Assembly (NCBI GenBank): GCA_030040515.1
Contig: JASHTO010000721.1
Coordinates: forward strand, 1 to 6,397
Direction of reading: 5' to 3'
DNA length: 6,397 nt
Source: Terriglobia bacterium
GTDB taxonomy: Bacteria; Acidobacteriota; Terriglobia; UBA7540
Numbering within the stretch: the first letter of the stretch is position 1; the number at the start of each line of letters is the position of its first letter. The notes beneath the pieces are model-generated. The model made no database searches. It worked only from the letters and a program-made list of their open reading frames with translations, and was not told where the DNA came from. This document shows positions 1 to 5,241 of the stretch, piece after piece. A program made the position numbers and the translations under genes.

Positions 1-1
1 G

Positions 2-46
2 GTTCATGGGCAGGCGGTGAATCCCGCGGCTTACCTGCGAGAGTAG
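2..46 (+). CDS. C-terminal tail of an M23/EnvC-like murein peptidase (partial, runs off the left edge)
   Basis: The frame beginning at base 2 reads VHGQAVNPAAYLRE and stops at the TAG at 44-46. The segment GQAVNP followed by an aromatic residue and Leu is the usual C-terminal ending of M23 (LytM/EnvC) proteins, where it follows the last beta strand of the fold. E. coli EnvC ends in a very similar way. Only 14 residues are visible, so no catalytic residue can be checked. If correct, the upstream gene encodes a periplasmic cell-wall hydrolase or an amidase activator. A chance ORF end cannot be excluded, because frame 1 is also open here. Confidence 0.5.
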   Translation, partial: VHGQAVNPAAYLRE

Positions 47-133
47 CCGCCTACGCCGCCGCCGCTGTCCAAACCTGCTCCTTCAGATGTAATCCGGCTC
101 TTCCGCACGCAGAGGACACCAAGCAAGGGCCTT

Positions 134-143
134 GGAGGAAGGA
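134..143 (+). promoter_or_regulatory. Ribosome binding site of the TPR gene
   Basis: The purine run GGAGGAAGGA contains GGAGG (134-138) and AAGGA (139-143). AAGGA stands 7 nt before the ATG at 151. This fixes the start at 151 although the same frame is open back to base 1. Confidence 0.7.
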
Positions 144-150
144 TTCGAGC

Positions 151-642
151 ATGAGTCCAATTGACCCGGTTAGCGAATTCAAGAAAGGCCTTGGGGCATT
201 GCGAAACGGCTATCTCAATTCTGCTCTCTTTCACCTGCAAAAGGCCGTTGAGCATGACGGCAGCAACCCTTTCTATCTTTCCTATTACGGACTCGTGCTG
301 GCCCGCGTGGAACGCGATTGGCAGCGAGCCGAGGCTTCCTGCCTTGCGGCGCTACGCTTCCTGCGCACCGATCCGCATATGTATTTGAACCTGGCGGAAG
401 TCTATCGCCGCTCCGGTGATTTGGACGATGCCTTGTGCACGCTCTACAACGGCCTGCAATTTACTAAGTGGGATCCACGCCTCGTTCGCGCGTTGGAAGA
501 ATTGGGAATTCGCCGGCCGCCCGTGCTCACTTTCCTAAGCCGCAAGCACTTTATCAATCGTCAATTGGGAAAGCTTCGCCACCGGTTCGACCGCCAGGGC
601 AAAACCTCCGCCCTGGAGACCCTGCGGGAAGAAAGAACTTAG
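151..642 (+). CDS. Small TPR-repeat protein
   Basis: This 163-residue protein has no signal peptide or membrane segment, so it is probably cytoplasmic. It carries three tandem tetratricopeptide-like helical hairpins at about residues 9-38, 42-72 and 76-108. They show the TPR pattern of small residues at the helix-packing positions and acidic or Pro residues at the repeat ends (GYLNSALFHLQKAVEHD; AEVYRRSGDLDDAL). The basic tail, about residues 121-149 (RRPPVLTFLSRKHFINRQLG, then KLRHRF), resembles a conserved ending seen in small TPR proteins of Acidobacteria and Deltaproteobacteria. TPRs bind partner proteins, and nothing in the sequence names the partner. The start is chosen by the strong SD at 134-143. 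The gene converges on the TIGR03435 gene with only 35 bases between the stop codons. It lies about 100 bp after the putative M23 gene and may be co-transcribed with it. The family call is firm and the role is unknown. Confidence 0.85.
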   Translation: MSPIDPVSEFKKGLGALRNGYLNSALFHLQKAVEHDGSNPFYLSYYGLVLARVERDWQRAEASCLAALRFLRTDPHMYLNLAEVYRRSGDLDDALCTLYNGLQFTKWDPRLVRALEELGIRRPPVLTFLSRKHFINRQLGKLRHRFDRQGKTSALETLREERT

Positions 643-677
643 CGCGGGAACGGCGGCCCAGGAAGCCTGCCACATTC

Positions 678-1634
678 TTAATTCTCCGAAGGTTTCTCAA
701 CGTGGTCGATTATGAGAACACGAACGGATGCCTGGCGCTTTACCAATTTGAGGCCAAGCTGATCCTTCAGGGCCTTTTGAAAGGTCGGCCCGCCTGAGTC
801 TGATGGGTCGTCATTGGTAAAAGGTGCGGCGCCGGTGGGCACGGATGCCCACTCGACCTTGAAGTCATATTTGCCGCTCAGCCCTGTTTGATCCACCAAT
901 GGGTGGCCCAGCCACTCAACCCTTTCAATCCCGCTGGCAATTATTCCCATGGAAACATTTCGGGCGCCCAGCCGGCGCTGGTGGTTCGGCAGATCCATCA
1001 AATCAAGGAACCCGCATTTGAAAGGGAAGGGCTTTATGACTTTATGCGTGGGACCACCGGCTGATCCTGCCTCCGGCGAGCCGCACGGCGCGCCTTCGCT
1101 GTGCGGACGCAGGTCAGGACCGGTCTTTCCCGGCGCGTTGAGAGTGAGGGCCAGCACTGTTTCTTTCCGCGGTTCAAAATGCACGGCCAGCTTGCAGCGC
1201 TCGGCGAGCAGCGATTGCATCATCAGCCGCATTTGGTCGCGCGTGGGGTTGCCTGCGGCGCGCGCTTGAATCACGAAATTATCTTCGCGCACCCATTTCG
1301 GTTGATGCGCAAGCAGGGCATTTTCCTCGTCATCAGTCAGCGGGAAATCATAGGCGAACTCGATGTAATCCACCAGGGAGTTGCGCGCGAAGAAATAGCC
1401 GCCGTTCGGAGTGAAAGGCGCCTCGTCATCCCAGCGGAAATTCATGGTATGAATCGCGTCTGGTGACACCCTGATGGATGCAACGTCGAACGACATTTTG
1501 CCTCCGGTGGCGGTTTGCCAGTCGGTTGCGCGCGCCGATGACGTCACCCCATCATCTGTTGTTTGCGCCCTCAACGGCGATATGGCGGCGATGAACGCGA
1601 GGTTGATTGCCAGGGTAAACTTGTCCGCACGCAT
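678..1634 (-). CDS. TIGR03435 (DUF3738) family exported protein
   Basis: The ORF gives 318 residues from ATG 1634, or 323 from ATG 1649. Hallmarks, numbered from the longer start, are FDVASIR (54-60), PKWVREDNFVIQARA (117-131), TRDQMRLMMQSLLAERCKL (136-154), PLVDQTGLSGKYDFKVEW (250-267) and the C-terminal block FQKALKDQLGLKL...VLIIDHVEKPSEN (290-323). Together these are diagnostic of the family found in many copies in soil Acidobacteria, whose molecular function is not established. A signal peptide is seen (MRADKF, then a hydrophobic stretch, then SPLRAQ), implying export. GGAG lies 9 nt before ATG 1634, and AAGGG lies 5 nt before ATG 1649. The shorter start gives the cleaner signal peptide, but both are possible. 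The gene is full length, on the strand opposite its neighbours, with the palindromic region 1682-1918 upstream. A clear promoter was not found. Confidence 0.92.
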   Translation of the reverse strand: MRADKFTLAINLAFIAAISPLRAQTTDDGVTSSARATDWQTATGGKMSFDVASIRVSPDAIHTMNFRWDDEAPFTPNGGYFFARNSLVDYIEFAYDFPLTDDEENALLAHQPKWVREDNFVIQARAAGNPTRDQMRLMMQSLLAERCKLAVHFEPRKETVLALTLNAPGKTGPDLRPHSEGAPCGSPEAGSAGGPTHKVIKPFPFKCGFLDLMDLPNHQRRLGARNVSMGIIASGIERVEWLGHPLVDQTGLSGKYDFKVEWASVPTGAAPFTNDDPSDSGGPTFQKALKDQLGLKLVKRQASVRVLIIDHVEKPSEN

Positions 1635-1681
1635 CCTTGGAAGCTCCATAAAAACCCTTTGGCATCGAACATCATCTTATC

Positions 1682-1799
1682 GAGGATTGCAAAATATAGT
1701 GACATCAACCCATTGTAGCGCCGGTCTACGACCGGCGGTCTTTCGGCGCTCGCAGAGCGCCGCTACAGCGAACGGTTGTCAGTATATTTTGCAATCCTC
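1682..1799. repeat. 118-bp symmetric palindromic element with two REP-like hairpins (MITE/BIME-like)
   Basis: The outer arms 1682-1704 and 1777-1799 are inverted copies of 23 bp with one mismatch, and their first 17 bp (gaggattgcaaaatata) are identical. Inside them, after equal 9-bp spacers, sit two inverted 24-bp units, 1714-1737 and 1744-1767, separated by 6 bp. Each unit begins with tgtagcg and folds into an 8-bp stem with a 3-nt loop (stems 1719-1726/1730-1737 and 1744-1751/1755-1762). The units differ at five positions: four form two compensatory base-pair changes and one lies in the loop. The architecture is that of a bacterial interspersed palindromic element (paired inverted REPs) or a small non-autonomous mobile element with terminal inverted repeats. 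No target-site duplication and no transposase or RAYT gene is visible in the window, so mobility is inferred. Confidence 0.8.
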
Positions 1800-1859
1800 A
1801 GTAGATTGATCGCAAACACTACGACTTTCTTGCGGCAAAAGTTGCAGCAAATCAAAATC

Positions 1860-1918
1860 TTCACCACGAAGTACACAGAGAGCCGCAGAGAGTTTTTCTC
1901 TGTGAACTCTGTGGTGAA
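1860..1918. repeat. Long imperfect hairpin of CACAGAG type
   Basis: Arm 1860-1881 (starting ttcaccac and running through acacagaga) pairs with 1897-1918 (ending gtggtgaa). By position, 19 of 22 pairs are Watson-Crick, one is a G-T wobble (1868-1910), and there are two mismatches (1869-1909 and 1873-1905). The 15-nt loop includes gccgcagagag. Purine-rich CACAGAG / pyrimidine-rich palindromes of this kind recur in intergenic DNA of Acidobacteria and related soil phyla. The hairpin ends 13 nt before the putative -35 box of the M16 gene. It could insulate that promoter or simply be a dispersed repeat. It is not followed by a U-run on the + strand, so a simple terminator is not supported. Confidence 0.75.
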
Positions 1919-1931
1919 AGCTTGTCCTGGG

Positions 1932-1959
1932 TTGCAGCCGGACGGCCCTGTGCTAGAAT
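1932..1959 (+). promoter_or_regulatory. Sigma70-type promoter of the M16 gene pair
   Basis: TTGCAG (1932-1937) and TAGAAT (1954-1959) are separated by 16 nt, and TG at 1951-1952 provides an extended -10 (TGCTAGAAT). Transcription would start near 1966, giving a very short leader that begins at the AGGA Shine-Dalgarno (1967-1970). This is the best promoter match in the window and stands in the right place. It is read by eye and was not scored. Confidence 0.6.
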
Positions 1960-1980
1960 CGATGTCAGGATTTTAGCGCG

Positions 1981-3372
1981 TTGAAAGATGTCATCCCATT
2001 CCGCCGGTTTGCCGCCCTCTTGCTGATCTGGACGGCTTGGGCGCTATTTCCGGGGCCGGGATGGGCGGCGCCTTCATCCGTCAAACTCCCGCACACGGAA
2101 ATTCACAAAATCGAGCTCGAGAACGGCCTGCACGCCCTGATCGTGGAGGCGCACGAGGCGCCGGTCATTGATGTGCAGGTTTGGTACCACGTGGGCTCGA
2201 AGAACGAAGTAACGGGGCGCACGGGTTTCGCGCACTTCTTCGAGCACCTGATGTTCGACGGAACGAAAAACCTCGCCTCCAACGAATTCTCTGATTACAT
2301 TGTGCGCTCGGGAGGCACGGACAATGCCTACACCACGGAGGACACCACGGTCTTCTGGGAAACCGTGCCCAGCAACATGCTGCCTGTGGTCTTGTGGCTG
2401 GAAGCCGACCGCATGCGCAATCTCGACATCAATCAAAAGGTCTTCGACAACGAGCGGCAGGTGGTGGAGGAGGAGCGCCGCCTGCGATTTGACAATCCTC
2501 CCTACGGCACGGTAGTGGAAACGCTCTACGACAACGCCTACACGGTGCATCCCTACCGCCACATGATCATCGGCAGCATGGAGGATTTGAACCACGCGAG
2601 CATTCAGGACATTCAGAATTTCTATGACACATACTATGAGCCCTCCAACGCCACGCTGGTGATTGTGGGCGACGTCGAGTGGCGCGAAGCCGAGGCCGAA
2701 GTGCGGAAGTATATGGGTCCGGTGAAGGAAGGGAACCCGGCCCAGCAGGCGCCGATCCCCCAGGAGCCGGAGCAGCAGACCGAGCGCGTGGTGAAGGTGA
2801 ATCTGGGCGTCACTCTGCCGGCGTTTGTCGAAGGATTCCACATGCCCGCCGACGGCACTCCGGACGCTTACCCGCTGCGCCTCGCTTCCAAGATTCTCTC
2901 CGACGATGAGAGCTCGCGAATCTATACGCGGCTGATTTACGATAAGCAGATCGCCGTGGAGGCCGACAGCAGCGGAAATTTCACCGAAGACCCCAATCTG
3001 TTTTTCGTTTTTGCGGTCATGAACAACGGGTACACTCCCACCGAAGGCGAGACGCAGGTGGACGCGGAGCTGAAACGGCTGAAAACCGACCTGATATCCG
3101 AAGCGGAGCTGGATAAAGCCAAGAACCAGATCCTGCGCGATTTCATCCTCAGCCGCCAGACTTCGCAAAGCCGCGCCGAAGAGCTGGGTTATGACGCCGT
3201 GGTATTGAAGGACCCGGAGCTGGTGGACACGGAGTTGAAGCGTTTCATGGACGTCGCTCCCGAGGATATTCAGCGCGTCGCACGGAAGTATTTTATCCAA
3301 AACAACGAGACGGTTGTGGAGGTCTATCCGAAGAAGGACGCGGGCGCGAAATCGGCGGCGAGTGGATTCTGA
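1981..3372 (+). CDS. Secreted M16B zinc metallopeptidase, catalytic subunit
   Basis: The 463-residue preprotein starts at TTG 1981, with AGGA (1967-1970) 10 nt upstream. A signal peptide covers about residues 1-29 (basic n-region FRR, hydrophobic core, GWA|APSS cleavage). The N-terminal M16 domain carries the inverted zinc motif HFFEH: His85 and His89 are ligands and Glu88 is the base. The third ligand is Glu165, in the NERQVVEEERR segment, 76 residues after His89 as in processing-peptidase-type enzymes. PYRHMIIGSMEDL (191-203) and the end-of-domain TLVIVGD (225-231) are also typical. The C-terminal M16_C domain follows from about 200. Its usual Arg/Tyr pair is incomplete: Arg313 is kept, but the Tyr position (LTYG in the partner) reads IAVE, so Val326. 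The protein probably acts in the periplasm or envelope on peptides or unfolded proteins, with the product of the next gene. The substrate is unknown. Confidence 0.93.
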   Translation: MKDVIPFRRFAALLLIWTAWALFPGPGWAAPSSVKLPHTEIHKIELENGLHALIVEAHEAPVIDVQVWYHVGSKNEVTGRTGFAHFFEHLMFDGTKNLASNEFSDYIVRSGGTDNAYTTEDTTVFWETVPSNMLPVVLWLEADRMRNLDINQKVFDNERQVVEEERRLRFDNPPYGTVVETLYDNAYTVHPYRHMIIGSMEDLNHASIQDIQNFYDTYYEPSNATLVIVGDVEWREAEAEVRKYMGPVKEGNPAQQAPIPQEPEQQTERVVKVNLGVTLPAFVEGFHMPADGTPDAYPLRLASKILSDDESSRIYTRLIYDKQIAVEADSSGNFTEDPNLFFVFAVMNNGYTPTEGETQVDAELKRLKTDLISEAELDKAKNQILRDFILSRQTSQSRAEELGYDAVVLKDPELVDTELKRFMDVAPEDIQRVARKYFIQNNETVVEVYPKKDAGAKSAASGF

Positions 3373-3420
3373 TGATACGGGATAAGGGGTAACAGCGGGT
3401 GTCTGCGCCAGCCGGCGGGA

Positions 3421-3435
3421 CAAGGGGCAGGGAAG
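3421..3435 (+). repeat. 15-bp direct repeat, copy 1
   Basis: The block caaggggcagggaag occurs here and identically at 5064-5078. Both copies lie downstream of a cagccggc(g/a)gg block (3409-3419 and 5006-5016). They are therefore dispersed remnants of the same intergenic repeat family in the two gaps flanking the second M16 gene. Confidence 0.7.
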
Positions 3436-3445
3436 ACATCCGAAC

Positions 3446-3450
3446 GGAGG
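3446..3450 (+). promoter_or_regulatory. Ribosome binding site of the second M16 gene
   Basis: GGAGG stands 9 nt before the ATG at 3460. It supports that start despite the unusually long n-region it gives the signal peptide. Confidence 0.7.
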
Positions 3451-3459
3451 CAGAGATTC

Positions 3460-4995
3460 ATGAACTGTCAGTATCAATGTTCGCCAAGGCTGACGCGGCG
3501 CAACAGGTTTTCCCTTATCCCGTGTCCTGTAGCCCGTATCCCTGCGAGCGCATCCCTCATCCCCGTGCTCGCACTTCTGCTGCTTGCGCTCGCGGCGCCG
3601 ATCTGCGCCCGCGACTATCCTCCCGAAGTCCCTCTGCCTAAACCGATGGTGATTCCCACGCCGGTGGTGCACACGCTCTCCAATGGATTGCAAGTGGTGG
3701 TGGTGGAGCGGCACAGCTTGCCACTCATCACCCTGCGGCTGGTGGTGAAATCGGGCGCGGAATGCGATCCGGTGAATCTGCCGGGCACAGCGGCTCTGGT
3801 GAACGGGCTTTTGACGGAAGGGACGGAGCGGCGCACCGCGCGCCAGGTTGCCGAAGCCATCGACTCAATTGGCGGGGTGGTGGACAACGACGTGGACTGG
3901 GACAGTTCCTACCTCAGCCTGAGCGTTTTGGCCGACCACACCGACCTGGCCTTCGATCTGGTGAGCGACATGCACATCCGCACGGCCTTTGCGCCAGAGG
4001 AGATCGAGCGCCAGCGGAAACAGACGCTTTCAGGCCTGGAAGTGGCGCAGGATGATCCCGCCTACGTTGCAGATACGGCGATGCAGGAACTGGTTTTTTC
4101 CGGCACGCCCTATGGCCATCCCGAGGATGGCACCATTGAAGCAGCCAAGCGCATTACCGCCCGGGACCTGCGCGACTTTCATCAGCGCTATTACCAGCCG
4201 GACAATTGCATTCTGGCCGTCGTGGGTGACATCACTGCAAAAAACGCCGTGAAGCTGGTGAATAAATATTTCTCCTCATGGCAAAACAGCGGTGAGCCGG
4301 TGGCGGCGCCTTCCGGTGTTCCCGCCACAGCCCCGAATCGCCGCGTGCTGGCCATCGACAAGAGCGACGCCGTGCAAACCGAGATCCGCATTGGGAACCT
4401 CGGCGTGCCGCGCGACAGTCCGGATTATCTCGCCTTCAGCGTGGTGAACCAAATTCTGGGCGGACCTTCGGAGAACCGCTTGTTTAAAGCCCTCCGCACG
4501 CGTCAGGGACTGACCTACGGCGCGTCGAGCGACCTGATTTGCCGCCGCCACCTCGGCGCTTGGGTGGCTAAGACTTTTACACGCACGCCGGAAACCCTGA
4601 AGAGCGCGGACGTTGCCCTGAAGCAAATTCAGTCCCTTCAGACCCACGGAATTACTCGGGAGGAATTGGAAACCGCCAAGAGCTATCTGGTGGGCCATCT
4701 GCCGCTGGAATTTGAGACCTCAGACAACGTGGCTGAAAAAGTTCTGGAGCTGCTGGAGAACGGCTTGCCGCTCGACTACTGGAACCATTACGCGGAAAAG
4801 GTTCAGGATTTAACCGCCGATAATGTCAATACCGCCGCCATGACTTATTTGGATACGGACCACGACGTCATGGTGTTGGTGGGAAGTATTTCCGACTTCA
4901 AGAAAGACTTGAAGAAGCTCGGACACGTGCGAATCATTCCGTTAAGCGATGTCGATTTCGGTTCGCCAAACCTCGCTCTGCCTGCGGACAGGTGA
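3460..4995 (+). CDS. Secreted M16-family protein, zinc site lost (non-catalytic partner subunit)
   Basis: The 511-residue preprotein belongs to family M16. The zinc motif is degenerate: at the HxxEH position the sequence reads ALVNG within GTAALVNGLLTEGT, so His85, Glu88 and His89 of the upstream protein correspond to Ala112, Asn115 and Gly116. It should therefore lack its own hydrolytic activity. The C-terminal domain keeps the Arg/Tyr substrate-binding pair: Arg340 (SENRLFKALR) and Tyr353 (RQGLTYGAS). TLSNGLQVVVVERHSLPL (72-89), YGHPEDGT (218-225) and ILAVVGD (251-257) are further family marks. The hydrophobic core of the signal peptide is at about 35-48, with cleavage likely after ICA (50). 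The n-region before it is unusually long, about 34 residues, and is partly encoded by repeat-like DNA. The gene lies 87 nt after the catalytic M16 gene on the same strand, the arrangement of known active/inactive M16B heterodimers. No promoter was seen between them, so an operon is likely. Confidence 0.92.
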   Translation: MNCQYQCSPRLTRRNRFSLIPCPVARIPASASLIPVLALLLLALAAPICARDYPPEVPLPKPMVIPTPVVHTLSNGLQVVVVERHSLPLITLRLVVKSGAECDPVNLPGTAALVNGLLTEGTERRTARQVAEAIDSIGGVVDNDVDWDSSYLSLSVLADHTDLAFDLVSDMHIRTAFAPEEIERQRKQTLSGLEVAQDDPAYVADTAMQELVFSGTPYGHPEDGTIEAAKRITARDLRDFHQRYYQPDNCILAVVGDITAKNAVKLVNKYFSSWQNSGEPVAAPSGVPATAPNRRVLAIDKSDAVQTEIRIGNLGVPRDSPDYLAFSVVNQILGGPSENRLFKALRTRQGLTYGASSDLICRRHLGAWVAKTFTRTPETLKSADVALKQIQSLQTHGITREELETAKSYLVGHLPLEFETSDNVAEKVLELLENGLPLDYWNHYAEKVQDLTADNVNTAAMTYLDTDHDVMVLVGSISDFKKDLKKLGHVRIIPLSDVDFGSPNLALPADR

Positions 4996-5063
4996 ATTGA
5001 GTTGGCAGCCGGCAGGGGATTTTGCGCAAGGGAAGTGACCAGCCGCCTGTACGTGCCGAGAGG

Positions 5064-5078
5064 CAAGGGGCAGGGAAG
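5064..5078 (+). repeat. 15-bp direct repeat, copy 2
   Basis: This copy of caaggggcagggaag is identical to 3421-3435. A shortened relative, gcaagggaag, lies at 5026-5035. Confidence 0.7.
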
Positions 5079-5083
5079 TAATT

Positions 5084-5106
5084 ATCCTCCGGCAAAGCCG
5101 GGGGAT
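5084..5106. repeat. GC-rich hairpin (REP-like)
   Basis: Arms atcctccggc (5084-5093) and gccgggggat (5097-5106) form a 10-bp stem with one G-T pair around an AAA loop. There is no U-run after it, so it is a poor intrinsic terminator. It fits a dispersed palindromic repeat or an mRNA 3'-end stabilising stem for the M16 transcript. Confidence 0.65.
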
Positions 5107-5173
5107 CTCCCAACAGATTAGGATATCAGAGGCAGGAGAAGGGACGGGGTAACGCCTGCACGAAGGAGGAGGG

Positions 5174-5212
5174 ATGAGACCAAGATTCATCGCGGATGTC
5201 GCCGCTCAATAG
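5174..5212 (+). CDS. Possible 12-codon leader peptide or gene remnant
   Basis: ATG 5174 is preceded by AAGGAGG (5163-5169), the strongest Shine-Dalgarno in the window, 4 nt away. The reading frame MRPRFIADVAAQ ends at TAG 5210-5212, 29 bases before the CPBP start codon. It may be a translated leader. RFIADV also resembles the first strand of PIN-like/Mut7-C nuclease domains, so it could be the stump of a decayed gene. Twelve codons cannot decide between these, and a chance SD in purine-rich DNA remains possible. Confidence 0.25.
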   Translation: MRPRFIADVAAQ

Positions 5213-5241
5213 ATTTCCCCGTATCCCCTATCCCTTAACGG

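Larger units (their letters stand above)
3374..3526. repeat. Inverted GGGATA-type repeat pair spanning the start of the second M16 gene
   Basis: gatacgggataaggg at 3374-3388 is matched in inverted orientation by 3512-3526 (14 of 15 bases). The loop between the arms contains the SD (3446-3450) and start codon (3460) of the second M16 gene. A local stem, acagg 3503-3507 / cctgt 3526-3530, competes with the right arm. Related ccgtatccc and catccctcatcccc motifs continue to about 3565. This is either a dispersed low-complexity repeat or an RNA structure around the translation start. Confidence 0.55.
4996..5241 (+). other. Repeat-bearing gap between the M16 pair and the CPBP gene
   Basis: This 246-bp gap holds no substantial gene. 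It contains a cagccggcagg block (5006-5016), the direct-repeat block (5064-5078), a GC-rich hairpin (5084-5106), ggggtaac (5146-5153, also at 3386-3393), a short ORF with a strong SD (5163-5212), and a tandem pyrimidine-rich run ccccgtatcccctatccc (5217-5234). That run echoes the GGGATA-type repeats at 3374-3388 and 3512-3526. No convincing promoter or U-tailed terminator was found, so transcriptional linkage of the CPBP gene to the M16 pair is undecided. Confidence 0.6.

Noticed and set aside
83..93. TGTAAT-like -10 box before the TPR gene
   Set aside because: No acceptable -35 hexamer stands 15-19 nt upstream in this GCC-rich stretch.
1..150. Frame 1 is open from the window edge into the TPR gene, suggesting a longer or fused protein
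   Set aside because: The upstream translation is Ala-rich and featureless, a strong SD stands before ATG 151, and another frame carries a recognisable M23-like C-terminus over the same bases.
949..1466. Forward ORFs at 949-1269 and 1101-1466 opposite the TIGR03435 gene
   Set aside because: Their translations match no family, and the minus-strand protein is conserved along its whole length.
1682..1799. The palindromic element as a short CRISPR or an intrinsic terminator
   Set aside because: There are only two inverted units and no spacer-repeat periodicity. No U-run follows either hairpin.
1776..1976. 66-codon ORF in the gap before the first M16 gene
   Set aside because: It runs through the inverted-repeat arm, the CACAGAG hairpin and the promoter, and has no SD or recognisable protein pattern.
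2074..3714. 546-codon antisense ORF opposite the two M16 genes
   Set aside because: It is a shadow of GC-rich coding DNA. Its translation is His/Arg/Val-rich low-complexity with no recognisable domain, and it overlaps two clearly conserved genes.
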